A stretch of 52,039 nucleotides of DNA, taken from positions 1-52,039 of the forward strand of contig JAQSYP010000012.1 of assembly GCA_029256085.1 (NCBI GenBank). Reading direction: 5' to 3'. The notes beneath the pieces were generated by a model. The model had not been told where the DNA came from. It searched no databases and saw only the letters and a program-made list of their open reading frames with translations. The first letter of the stretch is position 1; the number at the start of each line of letters is the position of its first letter. This document shows, in pieces, positions 20,245-27,250 of the stretch. Origin of the DNA: Caryophanales bacterium (lineage in GTDB: Bacteria; Bacillota; Bacilli; CAJFEE01). A program made the translations under genes and the position numbers.

Positions 20245-20578
20245 AAGACATCAGCTATCTAAAAAACTAATCGACTTATTTCCATCTAATAATAAGTTTT
20301 ACAACAAACATTTATCATGTATTCTTATAAACTCTAGAATTTTTTAAGGTAAAAACTAGAAATTAGTATTAAGTTGTTTAACGAAAGTATGCATATGTCG
20401 AAAGAAATAATTATCTTGGCAAAACCAGAAGCGAGGATACGTATTACTGTATTACTGTTTCCAGTAGATTTTAAAAAATAAACTTGGCTTTGCGAAGTCT
20501 AGTTTGCGGATAAAAGCATCGGAACTTCGCATCTCGGTGCCTTCAGTAATTTGAATTTAAATTTCAGGTGAAAATACT
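20245..20578. other. Intergenic region upstream of spoIIE with no gene seen
   Basis: No open frame with a ribosome binding site was found on either strand. It contains a perfect 0A-box sequence TGTCGAA at 20396-20402, too far from the promoter to interpret. It also holds a terminator-like hairpin on the minus strand around 20476-20505 (ACTTCGC-AAA-GCCAAGT followed by TTTATTTTTT), related to hairpins elsewhere in the window. The rest is AT-rich and unassigned. Confidence 0.5.
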
Positions 20579-20702
20579 TTGATTTTTGCTCCAGGTGCTT
20601 GCTTTCCGGGGGCATTTGCCGAGCCTCCTCGAAGCACGCTCCTGCGGGGTCTCGCCTTAAATGCTAATTCCCCAGGAGTCAAGCACCTTCCGCTTCAATC
20701 AA
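20579..20702. repeat. Long-hairpin intergenic repeat, family A, copy 2 (inverted orientation)
   Basis: The ends pair as TTGATT...GGTGCTTG with CAAGCACC...AATCAA, and the inner arms as GGGG-GCATTT with AAATGC-CCCC. Read on the minus strand it has the family order AAGCGGAAGGTGC, GACTCCTGGGG, CGAGACCCCGCAGG, GAGGAGGCTCGG and CCGGAAAGC. That is the common Bacillaceae intergenic repeat pattern. Opposite in orientation to copies 1, 3 and 4. Non-coding. Confidence 0.85.
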
Positions 20703-20783
20703 CACAGATTTAGTAAAAAATCTATAACTCAAATATAAAGAATCAATTTAATCTTTCAGTAGCTTCGCTTTGCTCGTTTACTT

Positions 20784-20803
20784 CCTAGCCGGTGGTTTTA
20801 ACA
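20784..20803 (-). mobile_element. Possible IS200/IS605-type end fragment
   Basis: On the minus strand, AAAACCACCGGCTAGGAAG closely resembles the putative left-end sequence at 32345-32362 (GAAACCACCAGCTAGACC). The second half of the palindrome is lost. Only the short shared AAACCACCRGCTAG core supports this. Confidence 0.3.
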
Positions 20804-20863
20804 TAAAGAAACACACATGATTTATAAATCACAAACCATGATGAAAATGATTTACTTCTAGTT

Positions 20864-20989
20864 TATTGATGTTCAAGAATCTGTGAGACTCCTAGGGGAT
20901 AGCTGGCCAAGCAAGACCCCGCAACGAGTTTGCGAGTGAGGAGGCTTGCGGACAGCCCCAGGAAAGCGAGCAGATTCGGAACATCAATA
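20864..20989. repeat. Long-hairpin intergenic repeat, family A, copy 3
   Basis: It is bounded by a perfect 11-bp inverted repeat (TATTGATGTTC / GAACATCAATA), with a second perfect pair GAATCTG / CAGATTC just inside. Internal landmarks are GAGACTCCTAGGGG, AAGACCCCGC, GAGGAGGCTTGC and CCCCAGGAAAGCGAG, in the same order as the other copies. Forms one long imperfect hairpin. Non-coding. Confidence 0.85.
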
Positions 20990-21057
20990 ATATGTTTGAC
21001 GACTTTTTAAGTGTCCTCTATTTTTAGCCCAACATTTTTTTATTTTCACAGAAAAAC

Positions 21058-21157
21058 TCGGCGATTGCCGAGCTTTTAAAGCGACGGCAGAGCCGTAGTT
21101 GCACTTATGCGTTAGGAAAGTATGAACTACGCATAAGTTTATACTTTCCTAATAGCT
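21058..21157 (-). repeat. 100-bp three-hairpin repeat, family B, copy 2
   Basis: Same length and about 91% identical by eye to the copy at 7993-8092, starting directly after the yabR terminator. Minus-strand order: stem GGAAAGTATAAACT / AGTTCATACTTTCC, spacer AACGCATAAGTGCAACTA, hairpin CGGCTCTGCCG, hairpin CTCGGC-AATC-GCCGAG followed by TTTTT. The last hairpin is itself terminator-like. The loop in this copy (TATGCG) is complementary to CGCATA in the downstream spacer, allowing an alternative pairing. Confidence 0.85.
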
Positions 21158-21162
21158 AAAAA

Positions 21163-21186
21163 AATACGCCTATGATTAGGCGTATT
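21163..21186 (-). terminator. Terminator of yabR
   Basis: A perfect 10-bp stem (AATACGCCTA / TAGGCGTATT) with a 4-nt loop is followed on the minus strand by a run of T. Confidence 0.92.
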
Positions 21187-21203
21187 ATTTATTAAATATA
21201 ATA

Positions 21204-21626
21204 TTATCCTCTGCTAGCTCCACGGCCACCGCGTTTAGATTCAGTACTGCGTTTAAGAGTTGACAGACGATCCTCACTGTCCTTTAAAAATTTACTCATC
21301 TTTTGTTCAAACGATTCTTTAACTGGCTTGAAGTCCCTAGGTGCTTGATTTCTCGGCTTATTAAATTTAGAAGGTCTTGGAGCTTCCTCTACAACTTTAG
21401 CTTTCTTAATAGAAAGACCAATCTTTCCATCCTTCTCCACGCTTAAAACCTTAACCTCGACTTCATCCCCAACTTTTAAGTGATCGTTAATATCCTTAAC
21501 ATAGTTTTCGGCAACTTCACTAATATGAACTAGACCTGTTTGTCCTCCTGGCAGCTCTACAAAAGCCCCAAAATTTGTAATACCTGTAACTTTACCCTGT
21601 AACTTGCTGCCTACTTCGATTGACAT
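21204..21626 (-). CDS. yabR: S1-domain RNA-binding protein YabR
   Basis: A 140-residue protein with a single N-terminal S1 domain (about residues 1-72: GSKLQGKVTGITNFGAFVELPGGQTGLVHISEVAENYV...GDEVEVKVL, given here in part). It ends in a long basic tail (SKRGGRGASRG). Similar to B. subtilis YabR and to general stress protein 13 and polynucleotide phosphorylase S1 modules. It probably binds RNA or ribosomes; the precise role is unknown. It has its own strong promoter, but a GGAGG about 12 bases before the ATG is unusually distant. Confidence 0.88.
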   Translation of the reverse strand: MSIEVGSKLQGKVTGITNFGAFVELPGGQTGLVHISEVAENYVKDINDHLKVGDEVEVKVLSVEKDGKIGLSIKKAKVVEEAPRPSKFNKPRNQAPRDFKPVKESFEQKMSKFLKDSEDRLSTLKRSTESKRGGRGASRG

Positions 21627-21671
21627 AAAAAAATTGTTCCTCCTTAGAATATTTATATACAGATTTCCTTA

Positions 21672-21701
21672 ATTATATATAATATAAAAAAAATGTGTCA
21701 A
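21672..21701 (-). promoter_or_regulatory. Sigma-A promoter of yabR
   Basis: Minus strand: consensus TTGACA (21696-21701), 18-nt spacer, consensus TATAAT (21672-21677), with a T-rich spacer. It is located between divIC and yabR, so yabR can be transcribed apart from the yabP-yabQ-divIC genes. Confidence 0.75.
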
Positions 21702-21710
21702 TGATGTTAC

Positions 21711-22082
21711 TCATTCTTTAGGTGTAGAGAAGATTATTTCACCTTTACTAGACAAAAAGTAGTCCCTTCTAGCTATTTCTGCAATATAGTCTTCATCTTG
21801 TAGTTTCTCTACTTCTTGAATTAATATCTTTTTTTCTTTTTTTAGATTACTATAAGTAGCCTCAAGTTTAGCTTTTTCTTTATTTTTTTGTTCTAAGTCT
21901 TTTTGCTGTTCCAAGATAGTGGTTACAAGTGGTCCTGAACATAGAATAAGTGCAAAGAGCATAAAAAGAACTCGCCTTCTCCTAACTCTTCTTTTTCTCT
22001 TATTATAATCTTCCTGAGCTTCCATTTCTTGTTGATATAACTCCCTGTTCTGTTGAAAGCTTGATAATCTACGTCCCGGCAT
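21711..22082 (-). CDS. divIC: Cell-division protein DivIC (FtsB-like)
   Basis: Essential septum component that works with FtsL and DivIB. The 123-residue bitopic protein has a basic cytoplasmic N-terminus (KRKRRVRRRR, about 29-38), one membrane segment (about 39-56) and an extracellular coiled coil (about 59-96, Leu/Lys/Glu heptads). It ends in ARRDYFLSSKGEIIF, typical of DivIC. GAGGTG eight bases before ATG. A vegetative promoter is needed but was not identified; it may lie within yabQ. Confidence 0.93.
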   Translation of the reverse strand: MPGRRLSSFQQNRELYQQEMEAQEDYNKRKRRVRRRRVLFMLFALILCSGPLVTTILEQQKDLEQKNKEKAKLEATYSNLKKEKKILIQEVEKLQDEDYIAEIARRDYFLSSKGEIIFSTPKE

Positions 22083-22095
22083 TCTTTGATCACCT

Positions 22096-22719
22096 CTATC
22101 TCTTAAACCATTTTTTCACCTTCACAATAAAACTTAAAATCTTAGCCTTTACTTTTTTGTAGTAGCTTATAATAATTACTATTTTTCTAAGATGCTTTTT
22201 TAATTTCTCTGGGATTAGAGCCCATATCAACCTTAGTATAAATAAAATCACGACTTTTATAACTTTATATATTAGTAAGCAAACTTTAATAATTAAATTT
22301 CTTATTAAAAGATATACCTTGTTTGCAAACTTATACAATACCATTATAATCCATTTTATCGGACTGAGAATAAATTTTTGCGTAAAATTAATTAAAACCT
22401 TATATATTGATTGAATAATTCTTATAGTCTTCAATAAAAGTAAGACATAAATAGACTCTATTAAGCTTTTGTATATGGAAAATCCACAGGCAATAGCTAA
22501 GAATACGTAAAATCTTAATGCCCCTTCATTTATATAAAATAATACTAAAAAGAGAATTATACAATAGATTAACCAGAAAAATATATCGTTAATAAATTTA
22601 CTTATACTAGAACTAAACCTTCGACGCAAAAGAATTTTATAACTATCAAAGGAAATCCCTAAGAAAATTCCCATTAAAATCATGGAAATCATCGTAGCAA
22701 ACTGGGTTGTTAAACTCAT
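22096..22719 (-). CDS. yabQ: Spore cortex biosynthesis membrane protein YabQ
   Basis: A 207-residue integral membrane protein. The N-terminal third has hydrophobic helices (MISMILMGIFLGISFDSYK, then IFFWLIYCIILFLVLFYI, then FLAIACGF). The longer hydrophobic and basic C-terminal part ends KVKKWFKR. The gene order yabP-yabQ-divIC identifies it; B. subtilis YabQ is made in the mother cell and needed for the cortex. Starts inside the yabP stop (4-nt overlap). Confidence 0.88.
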   Translation of the reverse strand: MSLTTQFATMISMILMGIFLGISFDSYKILLRRRFSSSISKFINDIFFWLIYCIILFLVLFYINEGALRFYVFLAIACGFSIYKSLIESIYVLLLLKTIRIIQSIYKVLINFTQKFILSPIKWIIMVLYKFANKVYLLIRNLIIKVCLLIYKVIKVVILFILRLIWALIPEKLKKHLRKIVIIISYYKKVKAKILSFIVKVKKWFKR

Positions 22720-23021
22720 TTGAAAATCTTGCTAAAGAATCCTTTAGCTTTCTCCCCACTTATATTTTCATCTAAATAGGCGATTTCATTAATTTTACCC
22801 TTGATTGCAACAGTTCCTTTGGCCATGTCGAAGTTCTGCATACTTAAGTCTTCTCCACGTACGACCATGAATCCCATAATTGTTTCTAATAGGAATTCTT
22901 CATGATCAAAAGTTTCTACTTGCTTAATACCAGTTAATTCTAATACCTTTCTACTACGCATGAGAAGATTGTGTTCTTGAGATACTACCTTATTTGTTTG
23001 TGTTTCAAAATTATTGTTCAT
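22716..23021 (-). CDS. yabP: Sporulation protein YabP (YabP/YqfC family)
   Basis: A 101-residue cytoplasmic protein of the YabP/YqfC domain family. The pattern RSRKVLELTGIKQVETFDHEEF, then ETIMGFMVVRGEDLSMQNFD, then VAIKGKINEIAYLDE is typical. It is expressed in the mother cell in B. subtilis and acts with YabQ. Upstream lies CATAGATT, six of eight matches to a sigma-E -10 element, but no clear matching -35 was seen. The GGGAGAGG ribosome binding site is good. Confidence 0.9.
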   Translation of the reverse strand: MNNNFETQTNKVVSQEHNLLMRSRKVLELTGIKQVETFDHEEFLLETIMGFMVVRGEDLSMQNFDMAKGTVAIKGKINEIAYLDENISGEKAKGFFSKIFK

Positions 23022-23103
23022 TATTAATTCCTCTCCCGATTATTTTATTTAATATAATCTATGAGAGAAGGATTTTTTTAGAACAAGCTATTTAGTATAT
23101 CTA

Positions 23104-23400
23104 CTAAAATGTGAAAGGAGATTCCTCTGATTCAAATGGACTTGATTCCACCCTTTCTTCACTTATAATAGAATACATTTTATTTGCATCCTCTTTTCTA
23201 ACATTTTCTAACAATAATTCAACTTTAACTGTAATAACCTTTTGACCGAATCTTATCTCAAGGATATCTCCAACTTTTATATTAGTGCTAGCTTTTGCTG
23301 AAATATTATTAATTGAGATTCTACCTTTGTCTGCTACTTCTTTTGCTAGGGTTCTTCGTTTAATTATTCTTGAAACCTTCAGAAATTTATCTAATCTCAT
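23104..23400 (-). CDS. rqcP: RqcP, S4-domain ribosome quality-control factor (YabO)
   Basis: A 98-residue protein with an S4 RNA-binding domain at the N-terminus ([22 protein letters not shown] through [17 protein letters not shown], about 1-52). RqcP works with RqcH to add C-terminal alanine tails to nascent chains on obstructed 60S-like subunits. Also annotated as HslR-like Hsp15. The acidic C-terminal tail ([12 protein letters not shown]) is noteworthy. It is 10 bases downstream of yabN. Confidence 0.9.
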   Translation of the reverse strand: MRLDKFLKVSRIIKRRTLAKEVADKGRISINNISAKASTNIKVGDILEIRFGQKVITVKVELLLENVRKEDANKMYSIISEERVESSPFESEESPFTF

Positions 23401-23410
23401 CTTACTCTCC

Positions 23411-24868
23411 CTATTTTATCGATTTCTTACTCATTTCCCACAATTCATTCAATTTATTTATTTCTACATCAGCCATATTTATACCTTGTTTTTGCAGATT
23501 AGAAAATATCCAATATATTCTGTCTTTAAATTTTGAATTTGTGATCTCCAAAGCTTCCTCTGGATTAATTTTATAGAATCTAGCTAAATTGACTATTGAG
23601 AAAATCAAATCTCCAAATTCCTTGATATGATCTCTATTTTTCAATTCATCTTTTGAAATCTCATTCTTGAATTCAGTAAGTTCTTCTTGAACTTTATCCC
23701 AAATTTGTTCAACGTTTTCAAAGTCTAGATTTAACTTAGCGGCATCTTTCTGTAATTCGTATGCTTTCATTAAGCTTGGAAGTGAGTTTGAAACGTTCCT
23801 AAATAACATTTCTTCTTTTTTCTCTTGTTTCTTTATTTCCTCCCAATTAGCTATTACTTCATTCTCGTTTTCAACTTTAACTTCTCCAAATACATGTGGA
23901 TGCCTTCTAATTAACTTTTCGTTTAGCAACTCAATGACATTATGTATATTAAAATAACCTTCCTCATCTGCAATTTCAGAATGAAGCATTATCTGGAGTA
24001 GTACATCACCAAGTTCTTCTTCGATTAGTGTTATGTCTTCTTTTTCAATTGCATCTAAGAGTTCGTAAGTTTCTTCAAGTAAATATTTCTTTAAAGAGTG
24101 ATGTGTTTGTTTTCGATCCCAAGGACACCCTTCAGGACTTCTAAGTTTTGTAATAATTTCCCTTAGCCTATTAAAAGTATTATTTAGCAAAGCCTCGTCC
24201 TGGACTGGAGGTACATAAACACTCATTAGATTACTAGTTTCAATGTTATGGTCTAGTTCTTCTAAAGCCACCTCATATATTTTTTCTTCTGAAGACCCAG
24301 CACTTATAACGACTTTAACGATATAGTCGTAAGGTAGTAACTCTAGTAATTCAATCTTTAAGTTAGAAGCTATAAATTTGTCGTAAACCTGGCAAAAAAT
24401 TAAATGATTTTTTAAATTAATCTCATTTTTGTTAAAGGATGTAGCATCTAAAAATTGAAATCCTTCTATTGGGTCTATTCTTAATGAGGAAAACATCGCA
24501 TCTAAAAAGCTCTGCCCACCTAGTATTTCTAAATCAAACTTATTACACCCCTCATAATCAATAAGCATTTTTACAGTCATCTCTGCTACTAATGGATGAC
24601 CTGGTACTGCGTATACTATATTTTTATTAATACTTTCAGAAATTAGGGTAATAACAATCTCGTCATACACGTCTGAAAATTCTTCGTGTTTTTCATATAT
24701 TTCATCAAAGCTCGTAAAAGTTATACCTTCTTTTACAAGTTCATTAATTACAGGGTGTTCCTTGGTTCTAAAGTATATGTTCTTTTCCTCTTTTAACATT
24801 TTATATATGCCAATTGGCATTTGATTCAGATCACTTGCACCTAGTCCAATAACTGTTATACGTCCCAT
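23411..24868 (-). CDS. yabN: Tetrapyrrole-methylase-like / MazG fusion protein YabN
   Basis: A 485-residue two-domain protein. The N-terminal part (1 to about 215) resembles SAM-dependent tetrapyrrole methylases ([30 protein letters not shown]). The C-terminal part (about 230-485) is a MazG nucleoside triphosphate pyrophosphohydrolase with [19 protein letters not shown] and the EExxD-like [14 protein letters not shown]. Such enzymes remove non-canonical NTPs or lower nucleotide levels. The methylase half has no assigned substrate. It directly follows yabM. Confidence 0.93.
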   Translation of the reverse strand: MGRITVIGLGASDLNQMPIGIYKMLKEEKNIYFRTKEHPVINELVKEGITFTSFDEIYEKHEEFSDVYDEIVITLISESINKNIVYAVPGHPLVAEMTVKMLIDYEGCNKFDLEILGGQSFLDAMFSSLRIDPIEGFQFLDATSFNKNEINLKNHLIFCQVYDKFIASNLKIELLELLPYDYIVKVVISAGSSEEKIYEVALEELDHNIETSNLMSVYVPPVQDEALLNNTFNRLREIITKLRSPEGCPWDRKQTHHSLKKYLLEETYELLDAIEKEDITLIEEELGDVLLQIMLHSEIADEEGYFNIHNVIELLNEKLIRRHPHVFGEVKVENENEVIANWEEIKKQEKKEEMLFRNVSNSLPSLMKAYELQKDAAKLNLDFENVEQIWDKVQEELTEFKNEISKDELKNRDHIKEFGDLIFSIVNLARFYKINPEEALEITNSKFKDRIYWIFSNLQKQGINMADVEINKLNELWEMSKKSIK

Positions 24869-24876
24869 AGTTCACC

Positions 24877-26445
24877 TCATAGTCTCTTTTTTCCATTAAT
24901 TATTTCATAAAGCATTACACCTTTTGGAATTGTTTGTAATTCACCTTGGTTAAAGACTCCTAGTTTTACTAAAAAATATATGTATGACACAATTCCTATT
25001 CCAACACTACTTAAAGCAGTAATTGTTGACACTATTCTACTTTCATTTGTAAAAATATTAACTATTACTAGTTTTGTAATTAAAACGAAAATAATCATTA
25101 CTAGTAATGAAATAGCAAGCTTTACAATGAAATAAGGCTGTATTACAAATTTAAATTCTTTATTTAATATAATTAGATTTAATACACATATTAGAAATAA
25201 GCTTATTATAGTAGAAATAGCAGCCCCATTAACTCCATAATAATCAATTAATGTTATATTTAAAATTAGTTTTAATGAGAATCCATATCCACAATTTAAT
25301 GCTATACGTTTAATATAACCCAATCCTTGTAATATTCCCGAACTTGTTATGGCAATCGATGATAAAATTATCGAAAAACTTAAAATCCCTAATGTTTCTG
25401 TGCCTTTAGAATTTTCAAATAGCATTATATTTGTATCTTTAATTATAAGAAACAAACCAATTGATGCTGCTGCTCCAATAATAATATTAATTTTTAGTGA
25501 GGATCTAATTTTTTCAAGTATATAATTATTATTATTTTGTTTCTTTGCATCAGAAAGAAATGGGACTATTGAAAGTGCCAATGAACTAGCTATAATAGTT
25601 CCCACTTGAATTAGTGGTTGTCCTCTATCATATACGCCTTTAAGTGACATTGCATACATATTATCTGCTACTATTCTTAGTAGCCCATTTAGAACTGTAA
25701 ATGAATCAATCAATTGAAATATAATTAATAATAGTGAACTAATGCATATAAAAAAACCATCTTTTATAAAGTTTAATATTTCATATATTGAAACTTTGGA
25801 ATTATTGTAACTAGTTATCTTTGATTTTTTTAAAAAATAATGCACTAAGATTATGCATGAAGCTAAACCTGCGATAATTGAACCTATTACCGCTCCAGCC
25901 CCAACAAAATATGGATTAAACTCTAAATCTATAAATATAATTGCAATTACTAATATAAGGACTACCCTTAGACTTTGCTCTACTAGCTGGGACATGGCTG
26001 TTGGTGCCATATTTTGTTTTCCTTGAAAATACCCTCGACCAAGCGACAAAAAGGGTAAAAATAAAAAATATATGAATGATACTCGTATAGGTAATTGAAG
26101 ATTTGTATCACCCATATAGTTTGCTATCTGCCCAGAAAAAGCAACACCTAAAGTAAAGATACTAATTGATATTAATGATAATCCAATGAAGTAGTTTTTA
26201 ATATTTGGTTTGTCTTCTTCAGAGATAATTTTCGAAAGTATCACTGGGAATCCATATGTACAAAGTGCAACAGCTAACGCGTAAATTGGATATACTTGTT
26301 GCAGTACATAAAAACCTACATCACCAGCAATATTTTGATATGGAATCCTATATATTACACTAAGTCCTTTTAATATTAGTCCCGTCAATGTAATTATAAG
26401 TGTACCCTTAAGTAGCGTATTTCTATTATTTTCTAATCGATTCAT
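24877..26445 (-). CDS. yabM: MATE/MVF-type polysaccharide flippase-like membrane protein YabM
   Basis: A 522-residue protein with about 13-14 hydrophobic segments spread over its length, belonging to the SpoVB/MurJ-like branch of the MOP exporter superfamily (GTLIITLTGLILKGLSVIYRIPYQNIAG at the N-terminus, given here in part). Relatives include the lipid II flippase and SpoVB. Position between spoVT and yabN identifies it as YabM; its actual substrate is not known. The gene has its own candidate promoter. Confidence 0.88.
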   Translation of the reverse strand: MNRLENNRNTLLKGTLIITLTGLILKGLSVIYRIPYQNIAGDVGFYVLQQVYPIYALAVALCTYGFPVILSKIISEEDKPNIKNYFIGLSLISISIFTLGVAFSGQIANYMGDTNLQLPIRVSFIYFLFLPFLSLGRGYFQGKQNMAPTAMSQLVEQSLRVVLILVIAIIFIDLEFNPYFVGAGAVIGSIIAGLASCIILVHYFLKKSKITSYNNSKVSIYEILNFIKDGFFICISSLLLIIFQLIDSFTVLNGLLRIVADNMYAMSLKGVYDRGQPLIQVGTIIASSLALSIVPFLSDAKKQNNNNYILEKIRSSLKINIIIGAAASIGLFLIIKDTNIMLFENSKGTETLGILSFSIILSSIAITSSGILQGLGYIKRIALNCGYGFSLKLILNITLIDYYGVNGAAISTIISLFLICVLNLIILNKEFKFVIQPYFIVKLAISLLVMIIFVLITKLVIVNIFTNESRIVSTITALSSVGIGIVSYIYFLVKLGVFNQGELQTIPKGVMLYEIINGKKRL

Positions 26446-26481
26446 TGTTATCTCCTGAAGCCAAAAAAATGTATTATTATA

Positions 26482-26509
26482 ATTATACCAAATAAAAAAA
26501 ACTCAGCAA
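26482..26509 (-). promoter_or_regulatory. Candidate sigma-A promoter of yabM-yabN-rqcP
   Basis: Minus strand: TTGCTG (26504-26509), 16-nt T-rich spacer, TATAAT (26482-26487), about 35 bases before yabM. The -35 overlaps a terminator-like hairpin. Confidence 0.5.
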
Positions 26510-26518
26510 AAGCCAAGT
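26501..26518 (-). terminator. Second terminator-like hairpin between spoVT and yabM
   Basis: Minus strand: ACTTGGC, loop TTTT, GCTGAGT (seven pairs, two G-U) followed by eight T. It is one of several ACTTGGC-type hairpins in the window. Confidence 0.55.
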
Positions 26519-26532
26519 CTCTTTTAAAGATT

Positions 26533-26561
26533 AAAAAGGTAGCAATATATGCTACCTTTTT
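26533..26561 (-). terminator. Terminator of spoVT
   Basis: A perfect 12-bp stem (AAAAAGGTAGCA / TGCTACCTTTTT) with a 5-nt loop and T-runs on both sides. Confidence 0.92.
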
Positions 26562-26574
26562 AATAATAATTCTG

Positions 26575-27111
26575 CTATTGTTCCATCTGACGGGCGAAGA
26601 AGCTTGCTGCAGTCTCAACTGATTTTTTCTCAACTTCCCCTAACTTCTTTTCCTTCGATAATATAACAACAGCACCTATTGGATCTCCACCAGCAATAAC
26701 AGGACCAATTGTAAAAGAGTTTATGGATTCGTCAATTCCTTCAACTATAGAAGTTGTAGTTGGTTCTGTTTGTAGTGTAGATGTTCTTCCCTCCATAACC
26801 TTTTCTATGTAAGGACTAATGTTCTTGCTCATATATTCCTTTTTAGATATACCCGCAACTGCTATGAAAGAATCACGATCGCAAATAAGTATTGTGTGCC
26901 CTAAACTATCGTATAATGCATCAGCGTATTCTTTTGCAAAATCACTTAATTCACTTATAGGAGAATACTTCTTTAATATAACCTCGCCATCGCGGTCCAC
27001 GAAAATCTCGAGTGGATCTCCCTCTCTAATCCTTAAAGTTCTTCGAATTTCTTTAGGTATTACCACTCTTCCCAAATCGTCAATACGTCGAACAATTCCC
27101 GTAGCTTTCAT
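26575..27111 (-). CDS. spoVT: Stage V sporulation protein T, AbrB-type forespore regulator
   Basis: DNA-binding regulator of sigma-G-dependent genes in the forespore. The 178 residues have an N-terminal AbrB/SpoVT swapped-hairpin domain (MKATGIVRRIDDLGRVVIPK, then RTLRIREGDPLEIFVD, 1 to about 50) and a C-terminal GAF domain ending in SFFARQMEQ. A longer frame exists, but this start gives exactly the length and N-terminus of B. subtilis SpoVT; GTGAGG lies nine bases upstream. Flanked by terminators, so it is monocistronic. Confidence 0.97.
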   Translation of the reverse strand: MKATGIVRRIDDLGRVVIPKEIRRTLRIREGDPLEIFVDRDGEVILKKYSPISELSDFAKEYADALYDSLGHTILICDRDSFIAVAGISKKEYMSKNISPYIEKVMEGRTSTLQTEPTTTSIVEGIDESINSFTIGPVIAGGDPIGAVVILSKEKKLGEVEKKSVETAASFFARQMEQ

Positions 27112-27250
27112 CATATGTTGCCTCACTTTCATTCGCTGCTTAGAAAACGGAAACAATCACCAAAATTACCTTTTTTTTATGGAATCCACCAACTCTTGAC
27201 ATTATTATTTGACAACAAAATGGTAATATACACTTTTTAATAATAAAAAT

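Noticed and set aside
20396-20402. Perfect 0A box TGTCGAA upstream of spoIIE
   Set aside because: It is about 150 bases from the promoter and a 7-mer is expected by chance; not listed as a regulatory site.
27203-27232. Possible sigma-G promoter for spoVT (TGTATA ... CAAATAATA)
   Set aside because: The -10 matches the CATNMTA consensus poorly; a forespore promoter is expected but this one is not convincing.
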